Shown: in pieces, positions 8,979 through 18,380 of the stretch
How the letters are laid out: each line of letters starts with the position of its first letter
Numbering within the stretch: position 1 is the stretch's first letter
Source: DASVFB01 sp963815965
Lineage (GTDB): Bacteria; Actinomycetota; Thermoleophilia; Gaiellales; Gaiellaceae
DNA: 64,000 nt
NCBI GenBank assembly: GCA_963815965.1
Contig: CAWFIT010000001.1
Location: 806,001-870,000, forward strand
Direction of reading: 5' to 3'
Notes under the pieces: model-generated
Told to the model about the DNA's origin: nothing
Databases searched by the model: none
Seen by the model: only the letters and a program-made list of their open reading frames with translations
Position numbers and translations under genes: made by a program

Positions 8979-9942
8979 AGGTCGGCGTTGCGGGGCTCGG
9001 CTACTGGGGCCCGAACCTCGCGCGGAACTTCGACGAGCTCGGCTCGCTCGGCGCGTTGTGCGACCTCAGCGACGACCTGCGCGCGCGTTACTCCACGCGC
9101 TATCCGAGCGCGCGCGTGTACTCGGACTACGACGAGCTGCTCGCGGACGAGACGATCGACGGTGTCGTCATCGCAACGCCGGTGCCGACGCACTACGAGC
9201 TCGCCAAGCGCGCACTGGCCGCAGGCAAGCACGCGCTCGTCGAGAAGCCGCCGGCAATGCGCGGCGCGGAGATGGAAGAGCTCGTCGCGCTCGCGGAGGC
9301 GTCGTCGCTCGTGCTCATGCCCGGCCATCTCCTGCTCTACCACCCGGGCGTTCAGAAGCTCAAGACGTTGATCGAGGAGCGTGAGCTCGGAGACGTGCTC
9401 TGCGTCTACGGCAACCGCCAGAACCTCGGCAAGATCCGCAAGGACGAGAACGCGCTCTGGTCGCTCGGCGTGCACGACCTGTCCGTCGTCCTCTACCTGC
9501 TCGAGGAGGAGCCGTCGGAGGCGGTCGCGCACGGTCGCGACTTTCTCAACGAAGGCGTCGAGGACGTCGTCTTCTGTTACCTGCGCTTCCCGTCGGGTCG
9601 CATCGCGCACATGCACCTCTCGTGGCTCGACCCGCACAAGATGCGGCGCATCACGGTCGTCGGCCGCGAGAAGATGGCCGTCTTCGACGACATGGAGCTC
9701 GACCAGAAGGTGACGATCTACGACAAAGCGCCGGAGTCCGCGCCGACGAGCTACGGCGAGTGGCTGACTCGGACCGGCGATGTGTTCAGTCCGAAGATCG
9801 CGAACGACGAGCCGCTGCGGCTCGAGTGCCAGGCGTTCCTCGAGCTCATGGACGGGAACGGGAACGCCGCGCAAGGTCGCACGCGGACGGGCTCGCTGTC
9901 GTGCGCACCCTGGAGCGCCTGCAGGCGTCGCTCGATGGCTGA
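8975..9942 (+). CDS. Gfo/Idh/MocA oxidoreductase (WlbA/WbpB-like), 3' frame slip
   Basis: Starts with GTG 8975 inside the previous stop. The Rossmann start is VGVAGLGYWGPNLARNF, and the EKP catalytic motif is seen as ALVEKPPAMRG. GHLLLYHPGVQKL and WSLGVHDLSVVLYLLEE match WlbA-type 3-dehydrogenases that oxidise UDP-GlcNAcA at C3. After FLELMDGNGNA the open frame fuses onto the next gene through a nonsense linker. In another frame the natural family ending SHADGLAVVRTLERLQASL is present, with TGA at 9940-9942. The slip lies at about 9860-9880 and is a deletion of one base or a gain of two, unlike the other slips in the window. Intended length is about 322 residues. Confidence 0.8.
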
Positions 9943-10573
9943 CGTCCATCCGACCGCGGTCGTCTACCCGGGTACGGTGCTCGGCGCGGGCGTGAAGGTG
10001 CTCGAGGGCGCCGTCGTCGGCAAGCAGCCGACGCTGTCGCCGCGCTCGACGGCGAAGCGCGAGGAGCTGCCTCCGACCGAGCTCGGCGACGGCACGATCG
10101 TCTCGACGGGTGCGATCGTCTTCGCGGGGACGACCGTCGGCGCGCGCGTGATCCTCGGCGACCAGTCGTGCGTGCGCGAGCGCGTGACGATCGGCGACGA
10201 CGTGGTCGTCGGACGCGGGTCGCTGGTCGAGAACGACACGACGATCGGCGCGCTGACGAAGATCCAGGCAAACGCCTACATCACCGCGTACTCGACGCTC
10301 GAGGACAACGTCTTCATCGCACCGTGCGTCGTGACGACGAACGACAACTTCATGGGACGCACAGAGCGGCGCCACGAGCTCATCAAGGGACCGACGATCC
10401 GCCGCGGCGCGCGCGTCGGCGGCGGCGCGATCCTCTGTCCCGGGGTCGAGATCGGCGAGGAGGCGTTCGTCGGCGCAGGCGCAGTGGTGACGAAGGACGT
10501 GCCGGCGCGCAAGATCGTCGTCGGCAACCCGGCGCGCGTATTGCGCGACGTGCCCGACGACGAACTGCTCTAG
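9935..10573 (+). CDS. Left-handed beta-helix N-acetyltransferase (WlbB/WbpD-like)
   Basis: The protein has 212 residues from ATG 9935, which overlaps the true stop of the oxidoreductase by 8 bases. It consists of hexapeptide repeats (VHPTAVVYPGTVLGAGV, TIVSTGAIVFAGTTVGARV, VTIGDDVVVGRGSLVENDTT) and ends with the typical cap VGAGAVVTKDVPARKIVVGN. This is the trimeric beta-helix fold of acetyl-CoA-dependent acyltransferases. Homologues in the WbpA-B-E-D-I pathway acetylate the 3-amino group of UDP-GlcNAc3NA. The aminotransferase that would make that substrate is not in the window. The long open frame that joins this gene to the oxidoreductase is an artefact of the frame slip, not a real fusion. 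Confidence 0.82.
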   Translation: MADVHPTAVVYPGTVLGAGVKVLEGAVVGKQPTLSPRSTAKREELPPTELGDGTIVSTGAIVFAGTTVGARVILGDQSCVRERVTIGDDVVVGRGSLVENDTTIGALTKIQANAYITAYSTLEDNVFIAPCVVTTNDNFMGRTERRHELIKGPTIRRGARVGGGAILCPGVEIGEEAFVGAGAVVTKDVPARKIVVGNPARVLRDVPDDELL

Positions 10574-12211
10574 CGCTTCGCCCAGTTCAGGGTGTACGCG
10601 CCTGCATCCGGGTCGGCTCATCGTGACCTGCAGGTAGTAGCGGCCGCTCTCGCCCGCGGGCACGAAGTACCTGAGGCGCTGATTCACACCGACCTGCTTC
10701 GAGCGCGCCACTTCGAGCTTGCTCGCAGCGCCGAAGACGCTCCGCGTCTGCGGGCTCCAGAGGCGGAGCCGCGCGGAAGTTCCCAGATCGCCCGCAAGCG
10801 AGATCGACAGCCGCCGGCGCGCGGTCAGCTCGATCGGATAGACGTCCGTCTGGTCGTCCCAGTAGTCGAGCGTCGCGACACGACTGCCGCGAACGCCTGC
10901 GAGACGCGGCGCATGCGCGGCAACGTCGTCGTTCGTCTCGAAGCGGTCTGGCGGCGGGAGCGAGCCCTTCGTCACCGTTGTGAGCGCCGACGCGATGTTG
11001 AGCCGCCCCCAGCCGGAAAGCGCGTCGCGAAACGTCGGGCAGCTCGAGCAGCCCGTCGAGGCATTGACGTCGTCCGCCGCACGCTCGAGCACTGTCGCCG
11101 TCTGACTCGCGGAGAGGCTCGGACGCTGCGCGATCAGGAGAGCGGCCGCGGCCGAGACCTGCGGCGCGGCGAAAGACGTTCCCTGGGAATGGCGGAAGTC
11201 GGCCGGTCCGCAATCCGAGTAGCCCTGGTCGAGACACGACGGGTTCGCTCGAGTCATCGCTCGCGGCAGTGTCGAGATGATGTCCTCGCCGGGCGCGGCG
11301 ATGTCGTTGTAGACGAGGTCACGATCGGAGAAGCTCGAGACGGAGCCGTCCTGGGTGAGCGAGCTCACGCCGACGACGTGCGGCAGCGCAGACGGATAGC
11401 TCGCGTACGGCCACGGCGACGTAGGCGCCTGGTCACTGTTGCCCACGGCCGCGACGATCAGGACGCCGTTCGCGGTGGCGTAGTCAACTGCGGCGGCCTC
11501 GAGCGGGGAGTACGTGTCGCGAGACGGGTTCTTCGGATCGCGCAGACCGCCGAGGCTGAGGTTGATCACGCGCGCTCCCTGGTCGACCGCCCAGCGAATC
11601 GCGTTCGCCTCGGCCTCGAGCGAGACCGTTCCGTCGGCGCGGACGACCTTGGCCACGAGGAGCTGCGCAGGGATGCCGATGCCGGCGATCCCCTCGGCGT
11701 TGTTCACCGCGGCTGCGATCTGCCCTGCGACGAACGTGCCGTGCCCCTGCGTGTCGGCGGCCGAGCCGCCGACGAAGCTGCGTGCATGCACGATGCGACT
11801 CGCGAGGTCGGGGTGGGTGGAATCGATTCCGGAGTCGACGATCGCGACCTTCACCTCGGGCAGTCCCACCGGGAGCTCGGGCCAGAAGTCGAAGGCGTGA
11901 TCCTGCTGCAGGTACCACTGCTTGGACGCGAGCGGGTCCGTCGGCGTGAACGCCACGCTACGACGACGCGAGCCGAGCCACTCGACCCACCGCACGCCGC
12001 CGATGCGCTTCACGCCGCGCACGCTCGAGCCGTCGACGACGAGTACCCGCATCCGCGTCAGGTCGCGGCTGACGTGGCCGTACGTCTTCAGGTCCGCTGC
12101 CACCCGCGGCACCGACGCTCCGGAGTCGACGCCCACCGCAAATCGCGCGGCCATCGCGTGCGCCGGCGCGAGGAGCGCGGCCGCGGCCAGGAATACAGCG
12201 GCGCGGATCAT
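10570..12211 (-). CDS. Secreted subtilisin-like serine protease, 3' frame slip
   Basis: Starts at ATG 12211 in an ATGA overlap with the SpoIID gene. A signal peptide covers about residues 1-22. An N-terminal region of about 90 residues looks like an inhibitor/propeptide. The S8 catalytic domain has Asp in VAIVDSGIDSTHPD, His in TQGHGTFVAGQI, Asn in AAVGNSDQ and Ser in SQGTSFAAPQVSAAAALL. A C-terminal beta domain (PPDRFETNDD onward) resembles the PPC domain of secreted peptidases. At the very end the frame breaks after QVTMSRP. One extra G near 10605 separates it from DAGAYTLNWAKR and a stop at 10570, which gives about 546 residues. It is probably exported and matures by propeptide removal. 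Confidence 0.88.
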
Positions 12212-13831
12212 CCGACCGAAACCTTCTTCGAGAGCCCGACCGCCCATCCGCCGCTTGCGATCACACGTGCACGATAGGTGCCGTCGAGCAACGGGGGAGT
12301 CCACGCAAACCGACCCGTGCGCGTCGCGTCGACCTTGGAGACCGTCCCCCAGCGACCGGTCGTCGCGTTCTGGTGCTGGATCTGCACCGGCGTGCCCGGG
12401 AGCACCGGGCGGACGCTTCCCTTCAGCGTCGTGAGGTCGGCGCTGACCTTCACCGCCACGCGGGGCGCAACGACGAGCCTTGTGGACGGCGTGGCAATCG
12501 TCCCGCTCGTGACGCGGAACTCCTCGGGCGCCGCCGCTTTGACGGCGACCGAGAACGAGCCGTCGTCGTCGATCTCGACGTCGCGGCTCACGACCCACTC
12601 GGCCGTCCCCGGCGCCCGCTGCTCGAGGCGCAGATCGGGCAGCGCCCGGCCCAGCCCGGTGAGCCTGAACGACGTGCCGTACTGAAGCGTCGTCGCGGGC
12701 AGCGGATCGAGCGCGAGCACTCCCACCGAAAACCACGTCGACCTCAGCCCGAGCGCCGTTCGCACCTCGGCGCCGGTCAGCACGTGCTCGCCCTTCTCGC
12801 CGATCGCGCGGACGCTGTCGACGCGCTGAGACCCGTTCACCATCGTCTGAACATCGAGCAAACGCCCGGGAACCTTGAGCACTTTCTTGAGCTTCGCCGG
12901 AGTGAACGCCAGCGGCCCCCAGTCGTGGTACGGCGAGAGCGAGTCGTACGGGTCCGCGACCGACACGAGGTAGGGAACGGGAGCCGACTTCCACACGTCG
13001 TTGATCGCCGCCGTCCGACCGCCCGACGTGGAGAAGAAATACGTGATGGCGATCTTCCCGCCGTAGGTGAGGACGCCGCCGACCGTCGCGTCCACGGCGG
13101 CGGTCGTCGTCGGGCTCTCCGCGTTCACACCTCCGTACACCTGGCTGCGCGTGTCGTCGTAGACGTCGAACGGCCCCGAGGTCTTGCGCACAGCGAGCGC
13201 GTACGAGCGCGCCGCGACGGCCTGCGTCTTCAGCGCCTCCGGAAGCCACGTCTTCGGCATCTCCGACGGCACGACGGCGTACAGGTATTGCTCGAGCGGC
13301 ACCGTGTTCACGAGCGTGATCTTCTTGCCGTCGGACGTGACGGTGAACGTGCCGCGGTACGGCTTCTTGAAGACGAGCGGCGTCGCGGCGGTGAACGTCA
13401 ACGGCCCGGTGAACGTCTCCGGCTCTGTGCCGTCGGGAAGCTTGAACTTGAGCTGAGGATTCAGCGTCACCTTGCCGGCGGGCATCGTCGTCGCGCGCCG
13501 CGCTGCCGGCCTTCAGCTTCCACGGTCCGGTGGAGGAGATCGTCACGCTCGGCGTGTTCGCCAGCAGCACGCGGATGCTCTTCACCGTCGTCGTCGAGAG
13601 CACGGTTCCCGGGTAGTAGTGCGCGAGGATTTTGTCGTACGTGAAGCCGTGCTGCGCGTAGCCGTACGCGCCCCACTGCCCCATGCCGACGGCGTGTCCC
13701 CAGCCGTGGCCGCTGATCACGAACTGCGGCGTCCCTTTCAGGGCAGGCGGCGTGAAGCCCGCAGATGCGCGCCCGACAAGGAGAGCGGAGAGCAGCAGGA
13801 CGAGAACGATCGCTCGGCGGAAGATCACCAC
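12208..13831 (-). CDS. SpoIID/LytB-domain secreted protein, one frame slip
   Basis: GTG 13831 gives a signal peptide (residues 1-24, ending GRASA) followed by ISGHGWGHAVGMGQWGAYGYA, the conserved N-terminal motif of SpoIID-type proteins. The frame then slips at about 13490 (after KAGSAAR). The second frame continues as TTMPAGKVTLNPQ with the SpoIID core: LVNTVPLEQYLYAVVPSEM, LKTQAVAARSYAL, DDTRSQVYGG and YFFSTSGGRT. The C-terminal half has beta domains of Ig or carbohydrate-binding type. SpoIID itself is a lytic transglycosylase acting on peptidoglycan. In this non-endospore context it is more likely a cell-wall remodelling enzyme. One extra base explains the break; corrected length is about 540 residues. 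Confidence 0.82.
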
Positions 13832-13891
13832 AGGCGCGCGCTCAGGCTAGCGCAGGTGCCCGATCCCTTACGGAACCTTGACTTCCAGCGG

Positions 13892-13918
13892 TTGACACGG
13901 CGGCCTGTTGGGTAGCAG
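13892..13918 (+). promoter_or_regulatory. Possible promoter of the Ser/Thr kinase gene
   Basis: TTGACA at 13892-13897 is a perfect -35 hexamer. TAGCAG at 13913-13918 could be a -10 with a short 15-base spacer. If used, transcription would begin near 13925. The TTG at 13926 would then be a better start than the TTG at 13908, possibly in a leaderless message. The poor spacing keeps confidence low. Confidence 0.3.
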
Positions 13919-15326
13919 AAGGCACTTGGCCACGACGTCCTCAGCACGGGTTCTTCCCAAGCGCTACCGCGGTGCAGAGCGGATCGCACACGGCGCGATG
14001 GGCGACGTCTATCGCGCTACCGACGCGACCCTGGGACGCGTCGTCGCTGTGAAGCTGCTCGCGGAACCGTTCGTTGCAGACGACACTGCACGCCAAAGGT
14101 TCGCGCGCGAAGCGCGTGCGGCTGCGCGCGTCTCCGGCGATCCGAGCATCGTCACGATCTACGACGTCGGCGAGACGAACGAGCGGCCGTACATCGTCAT
14201 GGAGTACGTCGACGGATCCTCGCTCGAGCAGCGTCTGCACGAAGAGGGAGCGCAGGCACCGGCGGACGTCCTGCGGTGGCTCGAGCAGGCAGGGCGCGGG
14301 CTCGACCACGCACATGCGAACGGTGTCGTCCACCGCGACGTCAAGCCGGGAAATCTGCTCGTCGATCAGGACGGCGACGTCCGCGTCGCCGACTTCGGCA
14401 TCGCGAGCGCAGCGTGGCTGCCGTCGCTGACGGTCGAGGGGACAGTGCTGGGCACCGCGGGTTACTTCGCGCCGGAGCAGGCGCTCGGCGAGCGCACGTC
14501 GCCCGCGAGCGACCGGTACGCGCTCGGCGTCGTCGCGTACGAGCTGCTGACCGGTGCGCGGCCGTTTGCGCGCGAGTCGCCGACGGCAGAGATGGCCGCG
14601 CACGTGAGCGCGCCGGTGCCGCCGGTCTCTCGGCAAAGCGGTCTCCCGGCGAAGGTCGACGCCGTGTTCGAGCGCGCGCTCGCGAAGCGCCCTGACGATC
14701 GGTACGCCACCTGCGCCGAGTTCGTCACGGCTCTGCGTGCCGCGCTCTACGCGGGAGCCGGCGACACGCGCGTGCTCGCCGCACCGATCACGGCGCAGAC
14801 GCAGGCGCGTCACAGGCAGCCGCGCTGGCCGTTGCTCGCGGCCGGAGTGGGTGCGCTGGTCGTCGTCGCGGTTCTCCTCGGCGTCGCTCTCTCGGCGGGG
14901 AATGGAAAGCCGAAGGCCGAGCGCCGCGCGCAAGACGCCGCCGAATGCCGCCCGCTGCGGTGCACCGAACGCCAGCCGCCCGTGGATCCGCACGTGCTCA
15001 ACGACCGGGCGTGGACGCTGATGCAGCAAGGGAGTTACTCGGCCGCGCTGCCGCTCCTGCGGCGCGCCGTGCGCGGCCTGCGCGGCACCGGGCCTGCCGA
15101 CCCCGTCGAGGGCTACGCGAACTACAACCTCGGCTTCACGCTTCTGCAGCTCGGTAGCTGCGCCGACGCGCGCACGTACCTCGACCAGGCCCGCCGGCTC
15201 GAACCGGACCGGCACGAGGTCGACCGCGCGCTCGACGACGTGAACCGCTGCCTCGCGCCCGCTCACCCGGCGAAGCAGCACGGGAACGGGAAGGGGAAGG
15301 GCAAGCACAAGGGCGAGAACGACTAG
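13908..15326 (+). CDS. Ser/Thr protein kinase with TPR-like C-terminus
   Basis: Up to 472 residues from TTG 13908; TTG 13926 is an alternative start. The kinase domain (about residues 20-285) has a degenerate glycine loop RIAHGAMGDVYRA, Lys in VVAVKLL, VVHRDVKPGNLLVD with the catalytic Asp, the VADFGIAS metal site, GTAGYFAPEQ and SDRYALGVVAYELLTG. This is the PknB-like Hanks family. One membrane helix lies at about residues 308-330. The outer part holds Cys-containing and TPR-like helices (LNDRAWTLMQQGSYSAALPL, YANYNLGFTLLQLGSCADA) and ends in a Gly/Lys/His tail. It has no PASTA domains. It lies 22 bases before rmlB, so the two may be co-transcribed. Confidence 0.88.
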   Translation: MGSRRHLATTSSARVLPKRYRGAERIAHGAMGDVYRATDATLGRVVAVKLLAEPFVADDTARQRFAREARAAARVSGDPSIVTIYDVGETNERPYIVMEYVDGSSLEQRLHEEGAQAPADVLRWLEQAGRGLDHAHANGVVHRDVKPGNLLVDQDGDVRVADFGIASAAWLPSLTVEGTVLGTAGYFAPEQALGERTSPASDRYALGVVAYELLTGARPFARESPTAEMAAHVSAPVPPVSRQSGLPAKVDAVFERALAKRPDDRYATCAEFVTALRAALYAGAGDTRVLAAPITAQTQARHRQPRWPLLAAGVGALVVVAVLLGVALSAGNGKPKAERRAQDAAECRPLRCTERQPPVDPHVLNDRAWTLMQQGSYSAALPLLRRAVRGLRGTGPADPVEGYANYNLGFTLLQLGSCADARTYLDQARRLEPDRHEVDRALDDVNRCLAPAHPAKQHGNGKGKGKHKGEND

Positions 15327-15348
15327 CGGCGTCACTAGACTCGCGCCG

Positions 15349-16342
15349 ATGCGCATCCTCGTCACCGGCGCCGCCGGTTTCATCGGTTCGAACTTCGTCC
15401 GCTACTGGCGCGAGCGCCGGCCGCAGGACCACGTCGTCGCCTACGACCTGCTCACGTACGCGGGCGTGCGCGAGAACGTGCCGGACGACGTGCCGTTCGT
15501 CGAGGGAGACATCGCGGACCTCGACCTCGCGACGCGCACGCTGGCGGAGCACGAGATCGCCGTCGTCGTCAACTTCGCCGCCGAATCCCACAACAGCCTT
15601 GCCGTCCTCGATCCTGGCCTCTTCGCGCGCACGAACGTCGTCGGGACGCAGCTCTTCCTCGAGGCGGCCCGACGCCAGGGCGTCGAGCGCTTCCACCACG
15701 TCTCGACGTGCGAGGTGTACGGCGACCTGCCGCTGGACTCGGACGAGACGTTCCACGAAGACTCGCCGTACCGTCCGCGGACGCCGTACAACGCGTCGAA
15801 GGCCGCGGCGGATCACTTCGTCCGGGCGTACTTCGAGACGTTCCACCTGCCGGCGACGATCAGCAACTGCTCGAACAACTACGGCCCGTTCCAGTTCCCG
15901 GAGAAGGTGATCCCGCTCTTCGTCACGAACGCGCTCGACGACAAGGAGCTGCCGCTCTACGCCTCAACACAGAACCGACGCGAGTGGCTGCACGTCCGCG
16001 ATCACTGCCGCGCGATCGAGCTCGTGCTCGAGCGCGGCCGCGATGGGCGAGACGTACAACGTCGGCTCGGGCGTGGAAAGGTCGATCGAGGAGATCGCCG
16101 ACGCGGTGCTCGAGCTGACCGGGAAGCCCAGCTCGCTGAAGACGATCGTGCCCGACCGGCCCGGACACGACCGGCGCTACCTGCTCGACTCCTCCAGGCT
16201 GCGCGACGAGCTGGGGTGGCGCGACGAGATTCCGTTCGAGGAAGGCCTGGCGGAGACCGTCCGCTGGTACGAGGCCAACCGCACGTGGTGGGAGCCGCTG
16301 AAGGAGCGCGCCCCCGTCGCCGAAACGTCCTCCTGGCGGTAA
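15349..16342 (+). CDS. rmlB: dTDP-glucose 4,6-dehydratase, one frame slip
   Basis: Extended SDR fold: NAD site VTGAAGFIGSNFVRYW, then NFAAESHNSLAV, STCEVYGDL, YNASKAAADHFVRAY with the catalytic Tyr and Lys, and SNCSNNYGPFQFPEKVIPLF, a signature of RmlB. The first frame ends its good match at LVLERGR near 16040. The +1 frame continues as MGETYNVGSGVERSIEEIA to DSSRLRDELGW and stops at 16342. One extra base in CCGCGATGGG restores a protein of about 330 residues. It makes dTDP-4-keto-6-deoxyglucose, used by the convergent rmlC and rmlD. The family Ser is replaced (STCEVYG), which is seen in this group. Confidence 0.88.
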
Positions 16343-16369
16343 ATCCCGAGAAGGCGACGCTGCCGCGCC

Positions 16370-17164
16370 TTAGTCGCTCGAGCCCAGGCGCTCGAGACAG
16401 GCGCGCAGACCGACGCGCCAGTGCGGTAGATGCGGCGTTCCCGGCTTCTCGCTGCGGAGCACGGAGTACGCCGGGCGTGCCGCCTTCGCTCCCCACTCGG
16501 CGCTCGCGATTCTCTTCACGCCGCAGTTGAGCCCAGCCTCCTCGAAGATCGCCTCGGCGAACTCGGCCCAGGTGCAGTCACCGTCCGCGGCGACGTGGTA
16601 AACGCCGTACGGCAGCTCGAGCAGTGGGCCCATCGCCGCCGCAAGATGGCCGACGTACGTGGGCGTCGAGCGCTGGTCGTCGACGACCGCCAGCTCGTCG
16701 CGTTCAGCTCCGAGTCGTAGCATGGTCCGGACGAAGTTCTTCGAGGTCCAACCGAAGAGGCCGGACGTGCGCACGACCCACGCTTGCTCGCCGGCAGCCG
16801 CCTCGCCGTGCAGCTTCGTGCGACCGTACGCCGACAGCGGTTGCGGCCCGTCCGACTCGACGTACGGCTCGTGCTTCACCCCATCGAAGACGTAGTCGGT
16901 GGAGATGTAGACGACCGGCGCGCCAAGCGACGCCACGTGCGCGGTGCCGCCGACGTTGACCGAAGCCGCTCCTTGCGGATCGTCCTCGGCGCCGTCGACG
17001 TCCGTCCAGCCTGCGGTGTGCAGGACGAGGTCGTGCTCGCGGTCGGCGATGTGAGGCGGGGGAGGAAGCGTGATGTCCCATTCGTCGCGGGTCACCGCAA
17101 CTGCGTCGGGAAACACCTCGGCGAGCGCGACGCCGAGCTGGCCGTCGCCCCCGGTTATGAGCAC
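16370..17164 (-). CDS. rmlD: dTDP-4-dehydrorhamnose reductase
   Basis: The protein has 264 residues from GTG 17164, chosen because the NAD(P) motif VLITGGDGQLGVALAEVF must start the protein. The start lies 10 bases inside the upstream rmlC. Other motifs are HTAGWTDVDGAED, YISTDYVFDG, YGRTKLHGEAAA with the Tyr-x-x-x-Lys pair, and VVRTSGLFG. It carries out the last step to dTDP-L-rhamnose. It ends 27 bases from the convergent rmlB stop, so all four rhamnose genes are in one cluster but on two strands. Confidence 0.9.
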   Translation of the reverse strand: MLITGGDGQLGVALAEVFPDAVAVTRDEWDITLPPPPHIADREHDLVLHTAGWTDVDGAEDDPQGAASVNVGGTAHVASLGAPVVYISTDYVFDGVKHEPYVESDGPQPLSAYGRTKLHGEAAAGEQAWVVRTSGLFGWTSKNFVRTMLRLGAERDELAVVDDQRSTPTYVGHLAAAMGPLLELPYGVYHVAADGDCTWAEFAEAIFEEAGLNCGVKRIASAEWGAKAARPAYSVLRSEKPGTPHLPHWRVGLRACLERLGSSD

Positions 17165-17622
17165 GCGGCTCGATCGCGGTCGGAAAGGATCGGTTGCTCC
17201 GTGCTCCACAGATGCTTGACGCGCTCGTCGGACCAGCAGATCCCGTGCTCGTCCGGAGAGTCGGGGTCGTATTCCTCCGTCACGTGGTAGAGAAAGAGGC
17301 TGTCGGTGAGCGCCTCGTAGCCGTGAGCGCACCAGCCTGGGACGTAGATCGCGACGAAGTTGTCCTCGCCGATGTCCTCGGTAAAGGTCTCGCCGCTCTC
17401 GCGGTCGAGCACGACGACGCGCACCGTGCCCTGCAGGCAGACGAACAGATCGTCCTGACCGCGCTCGTGGTAGTGGAGCCCGCGGATCACGCCCCTTCGC
17501 GAGAAGACGACGTTCGACTGGCGTACGGGTTTCGGCAGCAGCGACGAGCGCATGAGCTCGGTGAACCAGCCGCGCTCGTCGGCAAACCTGCGCAGCGGGA
17601 TGCGCGTCACAGGAACGGTCAT
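17155..17622 (-). CDS. rmlC: dTDP-4-dehydrorhamnose 3,5-epimerase family
   Basis: The protein has 155 residues from ATG 17622, in an ATGA overlap with rmlA. It is a cupin fold: RFADERGWFTELMR, QSNVVFSRRGVIRGLHYH with the active-site His, QDDLFVCLQGTVRVVVLD and VPGWCAHGYEALTDS. It is shorter than typical RmlC (about 180) and belongs to the compact form found in many actinobacterial and archaeal clusters. It acts between rmlB and rmlD products. An upstream extension of the open frame is not needed. Confidence 0.85.
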   Translation of the reverse strand: MTVPVTRIPLRRFADERGWFTELMRSSLLPKPVRQSNVVFSRRGVIRGLHYHERGQDDLFVCLQGTVRVVVLDRESGETFTEDIGEDNFVAIYVPGWCAHGYEALTDSLFLYHVTEEYDPDSPDEHGICWSDERVKHLWSTEQPILSDRDRAACS

Positions 17623-18359
17623 TGTTTGTTCGCGCCGTTGGCGCGCACGAAGTCGTTGACCGCGTAGTACACGTCGATCGACTCGCCGGCGTCGCCCCAA
17701 AACCCCTCGACGATGTCGTACTCCATCGTCCCCTGCGAGACGTAGTGGTTGTTGACGTCGGTGATCTCGAGCTCGCCGCGTCCCGACGGCGTCAGCGTTG
17801 GAATGACCCCGAAAACGTCGGAGTCGTAGAAGTAGATCCCCGTCACGGCGAACTCGCTCGGAGGGTCGTCAGGCTTCTCGACGATGCCGACGACGCGGTC
17901 GCCGTCGAGCTCGGCCACGCCGAGATGACGGAGATGCGCGGGGTCGGGTAACCGCGCGAGCACGATGCGCCCGCCGCGCTCCTGCCGGTCGAAGTTCTCG
18001 ACTGCTGGGCGGATCGACCGCTCGAAGATGTTGTCCGCGAGCACGACGAGTACCCGATCGTCTCCGACGAAGCGCTCTGCGAGACCGAGCGCATCGGCAA
18101 TCCCGCCCTCCTCTTCCTGGTACGCGTAAAAGAGACGGTCGATGCCGTGCTCGTGGCCGTCCCCGAGAAGCCGGAAGAACTCGCCGGCGTGTGTTCCGCC
18201 GGTGACGAGCATGAGATCGGTGACGCCGGCGCGGACGAGCGCCTCGACGGCGTACGTAACCATCGGCCGGTCGTAGATCGGCAGCAGGTGCTTGTTCGTG
18301 ATCCGGGTCAAGGGATGCAGCCGCGTCCCTTTCCCGCCTGCGAGGATGACGCCCTTCAC
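17619..18359 (-). CDS. rmlA: Glucose-1-phosphate thymidylyltransferase
   Basis: The protein has 246 residues. The nucleotidyltransferase signature GVILAGGKGTRLHPLTRITN is at the N-terminus, followed by KHLLPIYDRPMVTYAVEAL, LADNIFE and GIVEKPDDPPSEFAVTGIYF, then a truncated C-terminus near VEGFWGDAGESIDVYYAVND. This is the short class of about 240 residues, lacking the C-terminal allosteric helices of long RmlA, so feedback by dTDP-rhamnose may differ. It activates glucose-1-phosphate with dTTP. It heads rmlA-rmlC-rmlD and starts 21 bases after the glycosidase gene ends, so it may be transcribed with that gene. Confidence 0.88.
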   Translation of the reverse strand: MKGVILAGGKGTRLHPLTRITNKHLLPIYDRPMVTYAVEALVRAGVTDLMLVTGGTHAGEFFRLLGDGHEHGIDRLFYAYQEEEGGIADALGLAERFVGDDRVLVVLADNIFERSIRPAVENFDRQERGGRIVLARLPDPAHLRHLGVAELDGDRVVGIVEKPDDPPSEFAVTGIYFYDSDVFGVIPTLTPSGRGELEITDVNNHYVSQGTMEYDIVEGFWGDAGESIDVYYAVNDFVRANGANKQ

Positions 18360-18380
18360 AACGCGCGATCGTACGCGAGG

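Noticed and set aside
8885..13831. A 1648-residue open frame on the minus strand
   Set aside because: Only two parts (SpoIID start and subtilase body) are protein-like. The rest is Arg-rich antisense of real genes; it is joined by the frame slips and GC-rich lack of stops.
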